This document shows, piece by piece, positions 39,084 through 46,836 of a stretch of 64,000 nt of DNA. The stretch covers positions 42,047-106,046 of the IMG/VR virus record IMGVR_UViG_3300046694_000315; one strand, written 5' to 3'. The number at the start of each line of letters is the position of its first letter. The stretch's first letter is position 1. The stretch is from a virus. Both the position numbers and the translations under genes were made by a program. The notes under the pieces are model-generated. The model was not told where the DNA came from and did no database searches. It saw only the letters and a program-made list of their open reading frames with translations.

Positions 39084-39541
39084 TGCTCGGCCAGCCTCTT
39101 GAAGAGGTCGATGACGCGGGCGGTGAAGTTGGTGCCCTTGATCGGCTTCTGGTGGGAGACCAGGACGCCTTCCTCGTGCGCGATGCGGACGATGCCCTCG
39201 ACCTGTTCGCGGGTGTAGAGGCGGCGACGGCCGCGCACGTCGTCGTCCCGTCCGGGTGACTGGAAGGTGGACTTGGGGATGATCCCCTCGCGCTCCCACT
39301 TGCGGATGGTCACCGGCTGGCGGCCCAGGGCCCGGCCGAGTTGGCCGACGGTGAAGAACTCGGTCTCGACGCCGCCCACGTTGTACCTGCGGGGCTTGGC
39401 GTCCCAGTCGGCCGCCGACGGGGCGGCCTTGGTATGAAGTCCGTTGCGGTTCTGGTGGCGGACGATCGGCTTGGTGGAGCCGGGGTAGAACTGCTCCCCG
39501 ATCTCGGCGAAGTCCTGCTCGATGCTGGCGAGGCTGCTCAT
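39080..39541 (-). CDS. MerR-like helix-turn-helix protein
   Basis: TEFFTVGQLGRALGRQPVTI RKWEREGIIPKSTF (about 62-95) and RRRLYTREQVEGIVRIAHEE form a MerR/excisionase-type winged helix. The N-terminal third contains RNGLHTKAAPS with the conserved motif (39431). Likely a DNA-binding regulator or recombination accessory. No drug-binding domain is present. Confidence 0.75.
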   Translation of the reverse strand: MSSLASIEQDFAEIGEQFYPGSTKPIVRHQNRNGLHTKAAPSAADWDAKPRRYNVGGVETEFFTVGQLGRALGRQPVTIRKWEREGIIPKSTFQSPGRDDDVRGRRRLYTREQVEGIVRIAHEEGVLVSHQKPIKGTNFTARVIDLFKRLAEQ

Positions 39542-39554
39542 GTGGTGGTTCTCC

Positions 39555-40031
39555 TCAGCCCTGGAGCGGCTTGAAGGCGTACGAGACGTTCTCGGTGAAC
39601 AGGGCGTCGAGTTCCTCGTCGGAGATGACGCCCTCCTGGTTGAGGACGTACAACTCGTCCTGGTCCAGGACCGTGGTGGTGACTTCCTTGTAGACGCGGT
39701 CGCGGATGCCCTTCTCGTTGACCAGGGTCTCGACGGCGTCCTCGTCCAGGCCGACGGAGGTGCGCTTCTCGCGCTTGACCTCGGTGAAGCGCTGGCCGTT
39801 GACCTCGATGGGCGCCGGGAGTTTCCAGAACTTGGAGCCCTTCTCGTCGGTCTCCCCGGTGGCGTCCACGAAGGCGCTGATCTCGTCGCGCAGGTGGTTC
39901 TTGCGGGTGACGACCTGGGTCTCCTGGAACTTCAGGACCAGGAACTGCCGGACCTTCTCGATGGGGTTCTCGGGGTCGAGGTTGATGGGCTTCTCGACTC
40001 GGCGGGTGGTACGTCTCTGGACGGTAGCCAT
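39555..40031 (-). CDS. Hypothetical protein, 158 aa
   Basis: MATVQRRTTRRVEKPINLDP followed by KKxxFLVLKFQETQ-like segments and a charged helix-rich C-terminus (LDQDELYVLNQEGVISDEEL). Promoter at 40080-40108 upstream. No family recognised. It has no Leu-His-Thr site. Confidence 0.7.
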   Translation of the reverse strand: MATVQRRTTRRVEKPINLDPENPIEKVRQFLVLKFQETQVVTRKNHLRDEISAFVDATGETDEKGSKFWKLPAPIEVNGQRFTEVKREKRTSVGLDEDAVETLVNEKGIRDRVYKEVTTTVLDQDELYVLNQEGVISDEELDALFTENVSYAFKPLQG

Positions 40032-40079
40032 AGAGCGGGTGCTCTCTTTCTTCCGGAGTAGTTGGTCGATCGAGTAGTG

Positions 40080-40108
40080 ACTCTACACTACGGAATCACT
40101 GTTGTCGA
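40080..40108 (-). promoter_or_regulatory. Sigma70-type promoter for 40031
   Basis: TCGACA (40103-40108), 17 bp, TAGAGT (40080-40085) on the minus strand, in the 94-bp gap after the DUF4258-like gene. Confidence 0.6.
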
Positions 40109-40125
40109 TTCATGATTACGGCTTC

Positions 40126-40503
40126 TTAGTACGTAACCTCGTCGACTCGCGAGGGGACCGACTGGCCCAACCGGGTGGTGCGGCGGTCGGCGTACCGGCG
40201 GGCGTCGGCGTCCGTCTGGTCGCGGCGCACGTCCGTCTCTGCAACGTCCTGGTAGACGGTGACGACGCGCTTCTCGGCCGGGTCCACGATGGCCACGAGG
40301 TCCCCCCGAACGTGCCGAACCTGTCCAGGAACGCGGCCCGAGGGGTAGGTATGAAGCGGCTCGTTGGCCGCGAGAAGAACGTCCGCGCTGGTCCAGCCCT
40401 TGGCTGCGGCCTGCTGCTGCGCGTGGTGGGTCAGCCGGTAGGTCGGCGCGTCGGTGACTGGCGCGGACCAGGTGATGCCGAGGCATTCTGCGATGGTGGC
40501 CAT
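40126..40503 (-). CDS. RelE-like DUF4258 protein
   Basis: YRLTHHAQQQAAAKGWTSAD VLLAANEPLHT followed by RHVRGDLVAIVDPAEKRVVT VYQD fits the DUF4258 pattern (Y-x-L-T-x-H-A, V-x-x-A, two C-terminal strands), a family with a BECR/RelE-like fold. RelE toxins cleave mRNA on the ribosome; DUF4258 function is not established. The start ATG is followed by an unusual extension EVTY at the C-terminus. Its own promoter is at 40549-40577. It contains a Leu-His-Thr motif (40348). Confidence 0.65.
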   Translation of the reverse strand: MATIAECLGITWSAPVTDAPTYRLTHHAQQQAAAKGWTSADVLLAANEPLHTYPSGRVPGQVRHVRGDLVAIVDPAEKRVVTVYQDVAETDVRRDQTDADARRYADRRTTRLGQSVPSRVDEVTY

Positions 40504-40548
40504 CTCGGTCTCCTCTGTTCGATTTGCTGTTCGAACCTTGTGAGGAAG

Positions 40549-40577
40549 ACACTACGTAGCACTCCGGCATATGTCAA
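40549..40577 (-). promoter_or_regulatory. Sigma70-type promoter for 40503
   Basis: A perfect TTGACA (40572-40577), 17 bp, TAGTGT (40549-40554) on the minus strand. It is one of few such promoters right of 14 kb. Confidence 0.75.
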
Positions 40578-40604
40578 CGACTTTGCGTCATCCATTTGAC
40601 AAGT

Positions 40605-40739
40605 TCACCAGAGGTCGGCGACAGCACCACGCCGAGCCAGGCGGACGGGGGTCAGATCCCAGTCCTCCTGCTCCTCGGGAGGGCGTATGACATCCTCCAG
40701 CCCCTCACGGAGCAGGACGTCGAGCGGTTCTTCTCGCAT
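40605..40739 (-). CDS. 44-residue acidic hypothetical protein
   Basis: MREEPLDVLLREGLEDVIRP PEEQEDWDLTPVRLARRGAV is a plausible small protein between the SNF2 helicase and the promoter of the DUF4258 gene. It has a poor SD. It may be the last gene of the replication operon. Confidence 0.45.
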   Translation of the reverse strand: MREEPLDVLLREGLEDVIRPPEEQEDWDLTPVRLARRGAVADLW

Positions 40740-40804
40740 AGCTTGATATTGACATGCCGCTACGGCTTTAGAACCACTCGACGTCCGCCATGAGATCCTG
40801 AAAG

Positions 40805-42448
40805 TTACGCCGCTTCCAGGCACTGCGTCAGGGTCACCAGGTCGTTCTCGATGCGCCCCTTGTCGTCCGCACCACGACCGTCGGTAATGGCCGAACCCAC
40901 CCGCCTCTTGTGCGCGAGCATGGCGTACTTCCTGGGCTCCGTGGTGCCCTGCGTGATCGCGTTCAGCACGTAGATGTTCTTGAACAGGCTGCTGGCGCGG
41001 TCGTGCCTCTTGTTGATCTGGTCCTGCTTGCCGGACGACCAGGCCAGGTCGTAGTTGATCAGGTAGTTCGCCATCCACAGGTCGGTGCCGAAGGCTCCGG
41101 CGTGGCTGGAGAGGAACACCCGGCAGCCCTCCTCCGTCTCGAACCGGCTCGCCGCGTAGGCCTTGGCCCCGGCGCTCATCCGGCCCGTGTACGTGACGGC
41201 CACACCCTCCGGCAGACGCTCGGCGATCAGGTCGAGCATGTCCGGGTTGACCGAGAAGACGATCACCTTGTTCTTCGGCGTGGCCAGGATGTCCGTCACT
41301 GTCTCTACCACCGCGTCCAGTTTGGGGGTAGCGGTGACATCGTCGAGCACGCCGTCCTGCCACACCTCATAGGCGTACTTCGAGCCGGGCCAGGTCTTCT
41401 TCACGGCACCGCCCTGCCTCGCCTGCTCGCTCTCCTCGTACCGTTGCCCGGACATCACGATGAGGTCCGGGTGGTTCAGCAGCATGTCGAGCGCCTGCAT
41501 GCGGGACATGATCTTGCCCTGCTGGCTGTTCTCGTTCGGGGTGTCCCCGCCGTGGTAGTGGGCGAACAGGTCGAAGTCCGTCGTGTTGGGTCCGAGCGCG
41601 TGCAGCTCGGCCAGCAGGTCGGCGGAGATCCGCTTGTAGGCCTTCTTCGTCTTGGGGTCCAGCGTCACCGGGATGGTGCTCTCCTGGACCTGCGGAAGGT
41701 ACGGCTTGACGTCGTCGTCCATGCGGGTCTTGCGCACCATAGCGTCGGCCAGTTTGGCGTGCAGGACGGGCAGATTCTTGTAGTGCTGCACGCCTCCGAA
41801 CTTGTTGCGGACGATGTAGGTCTTGTCGTACAGGTCGAACCGGCCCAGCACGGTGTCGTCGACCCACTGCATGATGCTGAACAACTCCTCCGGCCGCCCG
41901 TTCTCCACCGGGGTGCCGGTGAGCGCGTAGCGGTACGGCGCGGTGAGCCGCTTGATCTTCCGTGTGCGCTGGGCCTTGAACGTCTTGATGGCAGTCGCCT
42001 CGTCCAGCACGATGCACTCGGGCTTGATCCGGCGGACGTAGTTCCAGTCGTTGACGACGTTCTCGTAGCCCATGATCACGAAGTCCGGCCGGTACGTCTT
42101 CACCTTGACGTACTGACCGGCCCGCTTCTTGGTGTCGCCGTCGATGAGGATGCAGTAGTCCTCCGTCGGCACGGTGATCTCCTGGGTCTGGCCGTCCTCG
42201 CGCACCTTGATGACCCGGGTGGGAACGTCGGTGAGTTTGGCGATCTGCTTGGCCCACTGGTACTTCAGCGAGGCCGGGACCACGATGACGGCGGTCTCGA
42301 CCTCGCCCTCGGCCAGCAGCTCCTCGATGGCGGCCAGGGCGATGGGCGTCTTGCCCAGGCCCATCTCGTAGGCGATGAGGAGCGACCCGCGCTCGACGGC
42401 GCGGGCCACAGCATCCTCCTGGTACGGGTGCAGGTCGATGTTCAGCAC
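40805..42448 (-). CDS. SNF2/DEAD-type helicase
   Basis: The 547-residue protein carries Q-like LHPYQEDAVARAV, Walker A YEMGLGKTPIALAA (about 27-40), Walker B CIVLDEATAIKTF, ALTGTPVENG (motif III) and C-terminal SSHAGAFGTDLWMANYLINY DLAWSSGKQDQINKRHDRAS (motifs V and VI). It is a SNF2-type translocase that probably acts on replication or recombination forks. The GTG (42446-42448) lies inside the end of the HNH gene. Confidence 0.88.
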   Translation of the reverse strand: MLNIDLHPYQEDAVARAVERGSLLIAYEMGLGKTPIALAAIEELLAEGEVETAVIVVPASLKYQWAKQIAKLTDVPTRVIKVREDGQTQEITVPTEDYCILIDGDTKKRAGQYVKVKTYRPDFVIMGYENVVNDWNYVRRIKPECIVLDEATAIKTFKAQRTRKIKRLTAPYRYALTGTPVENGRPEELFSIMQWVDDTVLGRFDLYDKTYIVRNKFGGVQHYKNLPVLHAKLADAMVRKTRMDDDVKPYLPQVQESTIPVTLDPKTKKAYKRISADLLAELHALGPNTTDFDLFAHYHGGDTPNENSQQGKIMSRMQALDMLLNHPDLIVMSGQRYEESEQARQGGAVKKTWPGSKYAYEVWQDGVLDDVTATPKLDAVVETVTDILATPKNKVIVFSVNPDMLDLIAERLPEGVAVTYTGRMSAGAKAYAASRFETEEGCRVFLSSHAGAFGTDLWMANYLINYDLAWSSGKQDQINKRHDRASSLFKNIYVLNAITQGTTEPRKYAMLAHKRRVGSAITDGRGADDKGRIENDLVTLTQCLEAA

Positions 42449-42735
42449 TGGGAGTACTGCCGATCGAACTGCCCCCGTGTGCGCGGTCGGCGGGCGAAGG
42501 GGACGCCCGGGGTGTAGTGCCCCTCCTGGATGTGGTCGGGGTTGGCGCACATCCGCCGGGTACACGCGCGGTGCTTCTGCCCGGCGCCTCCGGTGATGAA
42601 CGACAGCAGGCTCTGGCCCCGGTAGGTAGGCCGCGTCGCGGTCGACTGGAAGATCAGGCATGCGGAGTCCGGGTCGGGCTCGACGCGGTCCCAGAAGGCC
42701 TGTCCCAGGTGCTCGTAGCCTTCAGGCGCCAGCAT
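42442..42735 (-). CDS. HNH-type endonuclease, small
   Basis: MLAPEGYEHLGQAFWDRVEP then SLLSFITGGAGQKHRACTRR MCANPDHIQEGHYTPG. The C-x4-C-x-N-P-x-H pattern matches the HNH_3-type fold. It overlaps the helicase start by a few bases and its own start overlaps the 42722 gene. It may be a free-standing homing-like nuclease. Confidence 0.65.
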   Translation of the reverse strand: MLAPEGYEHLGQAFWDRVEPDPDSACLIFQSTATRPTYRGQSLLSFITGGAGQKHRACTRRMCANPDHIQEGHYTPGVPFARRPRTRGQFDRQYSQC

Positions 42736-42919
42736 TCGCGGCCTCCTGGTGGGTCATGTGGAAGCCACGGCACCTGGGGCACTCGTAGACGCGCACCGGC
42801 AGGAACTCGCGGGTGCTGTCCTTCTTGCGCTGGATCCGCTGCATGTCGAGCAGCGCGGAGACGCGGTCGGGGAAGCGGCGCTTGCCGCAGGTATGAAGTC
42901 GGCGCTTGTTGTAGGGCAT
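42722..42919 (-). CDS. 65-residue zinc-finger protein
   Basis: MPYNKRRLHTCGKRRFPDRV is followed by YECPRCRGFHMTHQE, giving one early Cys and a CxxC with two His. The Leu-His-Thr codons are numbers 8-10 (42890). Small RNA- or DNA-binding protein by appearance. Confidence 0.65.
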   Translation of the reverse strand: MPYNKRRLHTCGKRRFPDRVSALLDMQRIQRKKDSTREFLPVRVYECPRCRGFHMTHQEAANAGA

Positions 42920-42929
42920 GACGGGCTCC

Positions 42930-43886
42930 TTAGAACCGTGCGAGGACGGATGAGTAGGCGTTGTCGACGGCGTAGGTGATCTCGCTGTCGGTCATGTCTC
43001 CGGGGTCCTTGGCGGACGTGTGGGAGTAGTCGAGGAAGCGCAGGGTCAGGCCTCGTCCGACCCACTCCTTGCGCAGCCGGGCGCAGGCCTCGACTCCGGC
43101 CTTGTCGTTGTCCAGGGCGATGACGACGGTGTCGAAGTGGTCGCGGATCAGGGACATCTGGGCGTCGGAGACTCCGGCGCCGAAGGCGGCCAGCCCGGCC
43201 TTGTATCCCGCCGCGCGCAGCCGGGCCACGTCGAGGGGCGACTCGACCAGGATGGCCAGGTCGTCCTCGTAGGTATGAAGCCCGAAGAGGGTCTTGGACT
43301 TCGTCATGGAGTTGGGCCGGTTGCGGAAGTAGCGGGAGTTCTTCTCCTGCCAGCCCCAGAGCATGCCGGTGTCGGGGCAGCGCACCGGGACGATCCACAT
43401 GTCGCGCTTGGGATCCCAGAGCACTCCGGCGGCCTCGGCGTCCTGGGGGAAGAACATGCGCTCTGCGCAAGCGGCCAGCGGCGGGGTCACGTACAGGGCC
43501 AGCGAGGCCTCATTGATGTGCTTGGTCGTGTCGACCTGGCTCGGCTGCTTCTTCGCCAGGAACTTCTTCACCCGCTCGATGCCGCCGCGCCCGCGCACCC
43601 ACACCGCCGCGTCGCTGTACGGGATGTCGAGCACGTCCTTGACCAGGACGACGAACGGGCCCCGGTAGCCGCAGGAGAAGCAGTTGAAATAGCCAGCGTC
43701 GGAGTTGATAGAGAAGGATGGGTGCTTGTCTTTCTTTCCCGTCCGCGCCTCGTGCATGGGGCACGGCATATGAATCTCGTCGCCGTTCACCTTGTAGTCG
43801 AGACCGATCTCGTCCAAGCAGGCGGTGACGTTTCCCGGAATGGGGGTGCCTACTGCGTCCCAGCCCTTGGCTTTCGCTCGGACCAT
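42930..43886 (-). CDS. DnaG-like primase
   Basis: The 318-residue protein has an N-terminal zinc finger (PCPMHEARTG ... GYFNCFSCGYRG; C42, H45, C69, C72) and a TOPRIM core with AILVESPLDVARLRAAGYKA GLAAFGAG and FDTVVIALDNDKAGVEACAR. It makes RNA primers. It is short for a primase; no DnaB-interacting helical domain is evident. The Leu-His-Thr site (43272) lies just before the TOPRIM strand. The ATG overlaps the upstream stop (TAATG). Confidence 0.88.
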   Translation of the reverse strand: MVRAKAKGWDAVGTPIPGNVTACLDEIGLDYKVNGDEIHMPCPMHEARTGKKDKHPSFSINSDAGYFNCFSCGYRGPFVVLVKDVLDIPYSDAAVWVRGRGGIERVKKFLAKKQPSQVDTTKHINEASLALYVTPPLAACAERMFFPQDAEAAGVLWDPKRDMWIVPVRCPDTGMLWGWQEKNSRYFRNRPNSMTKSKTLFGLHTYEDDLAILVESPLDVARLRAAGYKAGLAAFGAGVSDAQMSLIRDHFDTVVIALDNDKAGVEACARLRKEWVGRGLTLRFLDYSHTSAKDPGDMTDSEITYAVDNAYSSVLARF

Positions 43887-44134
43887 TACTGATACCTCTT
43901 TTCCACATGCTTCAGGTAGTCGTACATTTCCCACGCCTGCGGCCCCCGGTCAGCCCAGGTTCCGTAGGTGAGGACCCTGATATGCCCGAGGCCCCTGATC
44001 CGGTGCATTTCGCTGGCGTATATCAGATTCTGGTCACGGGGATTACGGTTGTTCTCCCGGCACCAGAACAGGAACTCCCGGTAGTTCCCGGCGAGGACCA
44101 CCAGGCGGGGCTCAGAAGGCGCCGACGTATCCAT
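43886..44134 (-). CDS. 82-residue hypothetical protein
   Basis: MDTSAPSEPRLVVLAGNYRE FLFWCRENNRNPRDQNLIYA is a phage-typical small Rossmann-like segment (V-V-L-A-G-N-x-x-E-F) also seen in proteins of unknown role. It overlaps the DnaB-like stop by 23 bases and joins the primase start. Confidence 0.65.
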   Translation of the reverse strand: MDTSAPSEPRLVVLAGNYREFLFWCRENNRNPRDQNLIYASEMHRIRGLGHIRVLTYGTWADRGPQAWEMYDYLKHVEKRYQ

Positions 44135-45377
44135 CGGTGTTCTCCTCGTCCATGGCGAAGGGGTCCTCGTTGAGTTCCTCGAACTTGCCGGTCTCCCAGT
44201 CCCACTGGCAGTAGGTCTCCAGGGGCGGGCAGTTACGGGCCAGGACGACCTTGATCTTGTTGATGTTCGCGTCCTCCGTGGACTCGACACCGAGGATCAC
44301 GTCGGAGTCCTGGGCGAAGGAGGACGAATATCCGATGGAGTCAGACGTGATGCCCTTCTTCTTGTTCATCTTCCATTCCAGGACCTGCGTGGAAATGACG
44401 ATCGGGAGTTGCAGGTTCTTCGCCATGCGCTTGAATCCTCGGGTGAGGTTGGTAAGCGCCTGGCTGGATCCCTGAGCCTCGCCGAGTTCGTCCTGCATCA
44501 TGTAGATGCCGTCCACGAATACGATCGTCGGCTTGATGTGGTCGATCTTCGACTGCACACCGGTAAGCGTCGTCGCATTCATGGAGTCCGAGGAAAGGAA
44601 GAACGAAGGCATAGCCTCCAGTTCCCGCAAGGCCCTTTCGAGTTTGTCCCACTCGGCCTTCTTGAGCGTTCCATTCCTCAGCCGGGCGTGGGAAATCCCC
44701 GCGCGAATGGCGTCGAAGCGTTCCTCCTGCTCCTCGTTGCTCATCTCGAAGCCGATGAACAGCGGGCGCTCGCCGTGCAGGTGGGCGGCCATGGCGGCCA
44801 GCAGGAGCAGCGTCGACTTACCGGCCTTCGGCGGGCCGACGAAGGTGACCAACTGCTCCTTCTGGAGGCCCTGGGTGGCCCTGTCGATCGTCGTAAAGCC
44901 GGTGGGGATCCCCCGGAGCCCGTCGGGCAGGTCCTTGAGCGTGAGGTACCGCGCGAGGCGCTGCTGGCCGGTCTCCGTCAGGTCAGTGTCGCGGGCGTTG
45001 GGTACGGCCGAGGCGATGTCCGCCAGGGTCTTGTGCAGGGCCGCCATCGCGGCCAGCGCGTCGCCCTCTTCGTGTGCGTCGACCGAGTCGGCCAGGCCCT
45101 GCTCCAGCAGGGCCAAAGTATGAAGTTCCCGCAGCCGGTCGGTCAGCACGTTCATGCTGTCCTCGACCTTGACGAACTTGTAGGTGGGGAAGTCCGTCTT
45201 GATCGTGGCCAGGGACGGCACCTCACCGTAGGTGCCCTTGTGCCGCAGGATCGCCTTGAAGACGGCCCGGTTGTCCGGGTCGCCGAAGAAGTCGGGGGTG
45301 ATGCCCGCGTCCGCGACGTCAGTCAGGTCCTTGTCCTGGATGACGCGGGAGACGAGCAGCCGCTCGAAGTCCGCCAC
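44112..45377 (-). CDS. dnaB: DnaB-like replicative helicase
   Basis: The 421-residue protein has a DnaB N-terminal helical domain (residues 1-125) and a RecA-type core: Walker A FVGPPKAGKSTLLLLA (about 180-192), FIGFEMSNEEQEERFDAIRA, Walker B TIVFVDGIYMM, ISTQVLEWKMNKKKG. It unwinds the fork with primase and the DnaC-like loader from the same operon. The Leu-His-Thr site (45117) is in the N-terminal domain. GTG start adjoins the upstream TAG. Confidence 0.9.
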   Translation of the reverse strand: MADFERLLVSRVIQDKDLTDVADAGITPDFFGDPDNRAVFKAILRHKGTYGEVPSLATIKTDFPTYKFVKVEDSMNVLTDRLRELHTLALLEQGLADSVDAHEEGDALAAMAALHKTLADIASAVPNARDTDLTETGQQRLARYLTLKDLPDGLRGIPTGFTTIDRATQGLQKEQLVTFVGPPKAGKSTLLLLAAMAAHLHGERPLFIGFEMSNEEQEERFDAIRAGISHARLRNGTLKKAEWDKLERALRELEAMPSFFLSSDSMNATTLTGVQSKIDHIKPTIVFVDGIYMMQDELGEAQGSSQALTNLTRGFKRMAKNLQLPIVISTQVLEWKMNKKKGITSDSIGYSSSFAQDSDVILGVESTEDANINKIKVVLARNCPPLETYCQWDWETGKFEELNEDPFAMDEENTDGYVGAF

Positions 45378-45820
45378 TACATGGCTCCGATCAGGGTGGT
45401 GGGTACGGCCGGGAGCATGCGCCCCTTGCTGCCGTAGATCAGGTGGTGTTCGTTGTCGAAGATCGCTGCGACGTCCGGCATGTGTGCCAGGCGGCGGGCC
45501 AGCTTCTTCGGCTCGTCGGCCCAGATGCGGCCGATGGGCAGGCCCTCGATGTCCAGGCGCCATTCCAGGGCCTCGGCGAACTCGTCGCCCAGGTAGGTGA
45601 TGACGTCGACCGAGTACCGGTGGCGCCAGACCGTGTCCCAGATGACGTGGGCCAGCGGCTCGTTGATCTCGTAGGCCTTCACCGCGCGCTTCCACTGGTG
45701 AGCGCGGCGGGCCACGGCTTCGCCAGCTCGGGTACGTGCGGTGGGCAGGTTGCCCAGGAGGCCTTCGAAGACGACGACCAGGCGCGGGGAGACCTCGTTG
45801 CTTATGTCCCCGCCCTGCAT
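45377..45820 (-). CDS. HAD-like hypothetical protein, 147 aa
   Basis: MQGGDISNEVSPRLVVVFEG LLGNLPTARTRAGEAVARRA then VDVITYLGDEFAEALEWRLD and VAAIFDNEHHLIYGSKGRML. The strand-loop-strand pattern with DVITYLGD and AAIFDNE is HAD-like, but the first motif is V-F-E-G rather than D-x-D, as in 17218. It sits between DnaC and DnaB genes. Confidence 0.6.
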   Translation of the reverse strand: MQGGDISNEVSPRLVVVFEGLLGNLPTARTRAGEAVARRAHQWKRAVKAYEINEPLAHVIWDTVWRHRYSVDVITYLGDEFAEALEWRLDIEGLPIGRIWADEPKKLARRLAHMPDVAAIFDNEHHLIYGSKGRMLPAVPTTLIGAM

Positions 45821-46065
45821 CAGGTTCGCTCCGCGTCCGCGCGGAGCCAGATATGAAGCCGGTTGCCCCGGACCTCGCGCCGGTCGCTGTAGCGGAAGGG
45901 CCGGAAGCCGAGACTCTTGGCGCGGGCCCAGGCCAGGCGCTTCAGCATGCTGACGGTGTGCTGCTGCTCGGGGAACCTGCCGGTGATCGTCGACAGGATC
46001 TCGTCTTTGTAGACAACTGACAAAATCTCGTCCTCGAAGGGGAGGACCATCTGCTCATGCTGCAC
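45820..46065 (-). CDS. Hypothetical protein, 81 aa
   Basis: MQHEQMVLPFEDEILSVVYK is followed by a basic helix (MLKRLAWARAKSLGFRPFRY) and ends with RLHIWLRADAERT, which carries the Ile variant of the motif (45850) ten codons from the stop. It overlaps the DnaC stop by 11 bases. Function unknown. Confidence 0.65.
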   Translation of the reverse strand: MQHEQMVLPFEDEILSVVYKDEILSTITGRFPEQQHTVSMLKRLAWARAKSLGFRPFRYSDRREVRGNRLHIWLRADAERT

Positions 46066-46714
46066 GGCGGTCTCCTCCGACGATCGTGAGGTGGGTGAAG
46101 GCCTCCTGGATGAAGGAGCCCATCGTGGGGTTGTAGACGGCGCCCCACTCCCGGGGCGGGAGGTTCGAGGTGACCAGGGTGGGCAGGGCCTCGCGGTGAC
46201 GCTGGCGCAGGAGGGTGTCGAGCAGGCCTTCGGCGTAGCCGGTCTTGGTGCGGTGCTCCTTGCCGACGTCGTCCAGGAGGAGGACGGGGGCCTTCTCGGC
46301 CGCCACGATCTTGTCCTGGATCTCCCACCAGCGGGCGACGGCTTCGGGCTCGTGCCGGTCCTGGAGGCCCATCTTCTCGATGGAGTCCTTCACGAAGTCG
46401 GCGTAGGCCAGCCAGTGGACCGGCAGGCGCTTCTCGAAGTAGACCTCCAGCAGGGTGGCCGTGGCCAGGGAGGTCTTGCCGGTGCCGGGAGGGCCGACGA
46501 ACAGCAGGCCCTTGCCGATCTGGGACCAGTCCTCGGGGTACTGGTCGAGCGGGCGCTTGTCGGTGACGTAGTGGTCGCGCAGGTTGTCGAGCCAGGTCTG
46601 GCAGGCGGCGCGCGGCGCGGCGTCCGCCACGGTATGAAGCCGCAGGTGGCGGTAGTGCGCCGGGATGCCGTACTCCTTCAGGCGCAGGGCGTGGACCCGG
46701 GGGTCTGTCGCCAT
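46055..46714 (-). CDS. dnaC: DnaC-like helicase loader (AAA+)
   Basis: The 219-residue AAA+ protein has Walker A FVGPPGTGKTSLATATLLE (about 72-90), Walker B VLLLDDVGKEHRT, LVTSNLPPREW (sensor 1) and a terminal R-finger-like GDRR. DnaC-type loaders deliver DnaB. The Leu-His-Thr site (46631) is at codons 26-28. The ATG follows AGGAGG, after an upstream terminator. Confidence 0.88.
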   Translation of the reverse strand: MATDPRVHALRLKEYGIPAHYRHLRLHTVADAAPRAACQTWLDNLRDHYVTDKRPLDQYPEDWSQIGKGLLFVGPPGTGKTSLATATLLEVYFEKRLPVHWLAYADFVKDSIEKMGLQDRHEPEAVARWWEIQDKIVAAEKAPVLLLDDVGKEHRTKTGYAEGLLDTLLRQRHREALPTLVTSNLPPREWGAVYNPTMGSFIQEAFTHLTIVGGDRRAA

Positions 46715-46796
46715 GGTCGGTACCTCCTGTGGTGGTGGGTCAACGCTCAGCAGGCTACCACAGTTATTGCTTCTCGGATACGCCTTTGGAATGCGT

Positions 46797-46828
46797 AAGG
46801 GGCGGACCGCCGCAGCAGCCCGCCCCTT
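46797..46828. terminator. Hairpin terminator after the initiator gene
   Basis: A 9-bp stem AAGGGGCGG/CCGCCCCTT, between the stop of the 46837 gene and dnaC. Confidence 0.7.
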
Positions 46829-46836
46829 CGGGTCGG

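Noticed and set aside
40768-40791. Seven-codon ORF MADVEWF after the helicase gene
   Set aside because: It has a fair SD but does not contain the motif, does not overlap a start codon and is too short to support.
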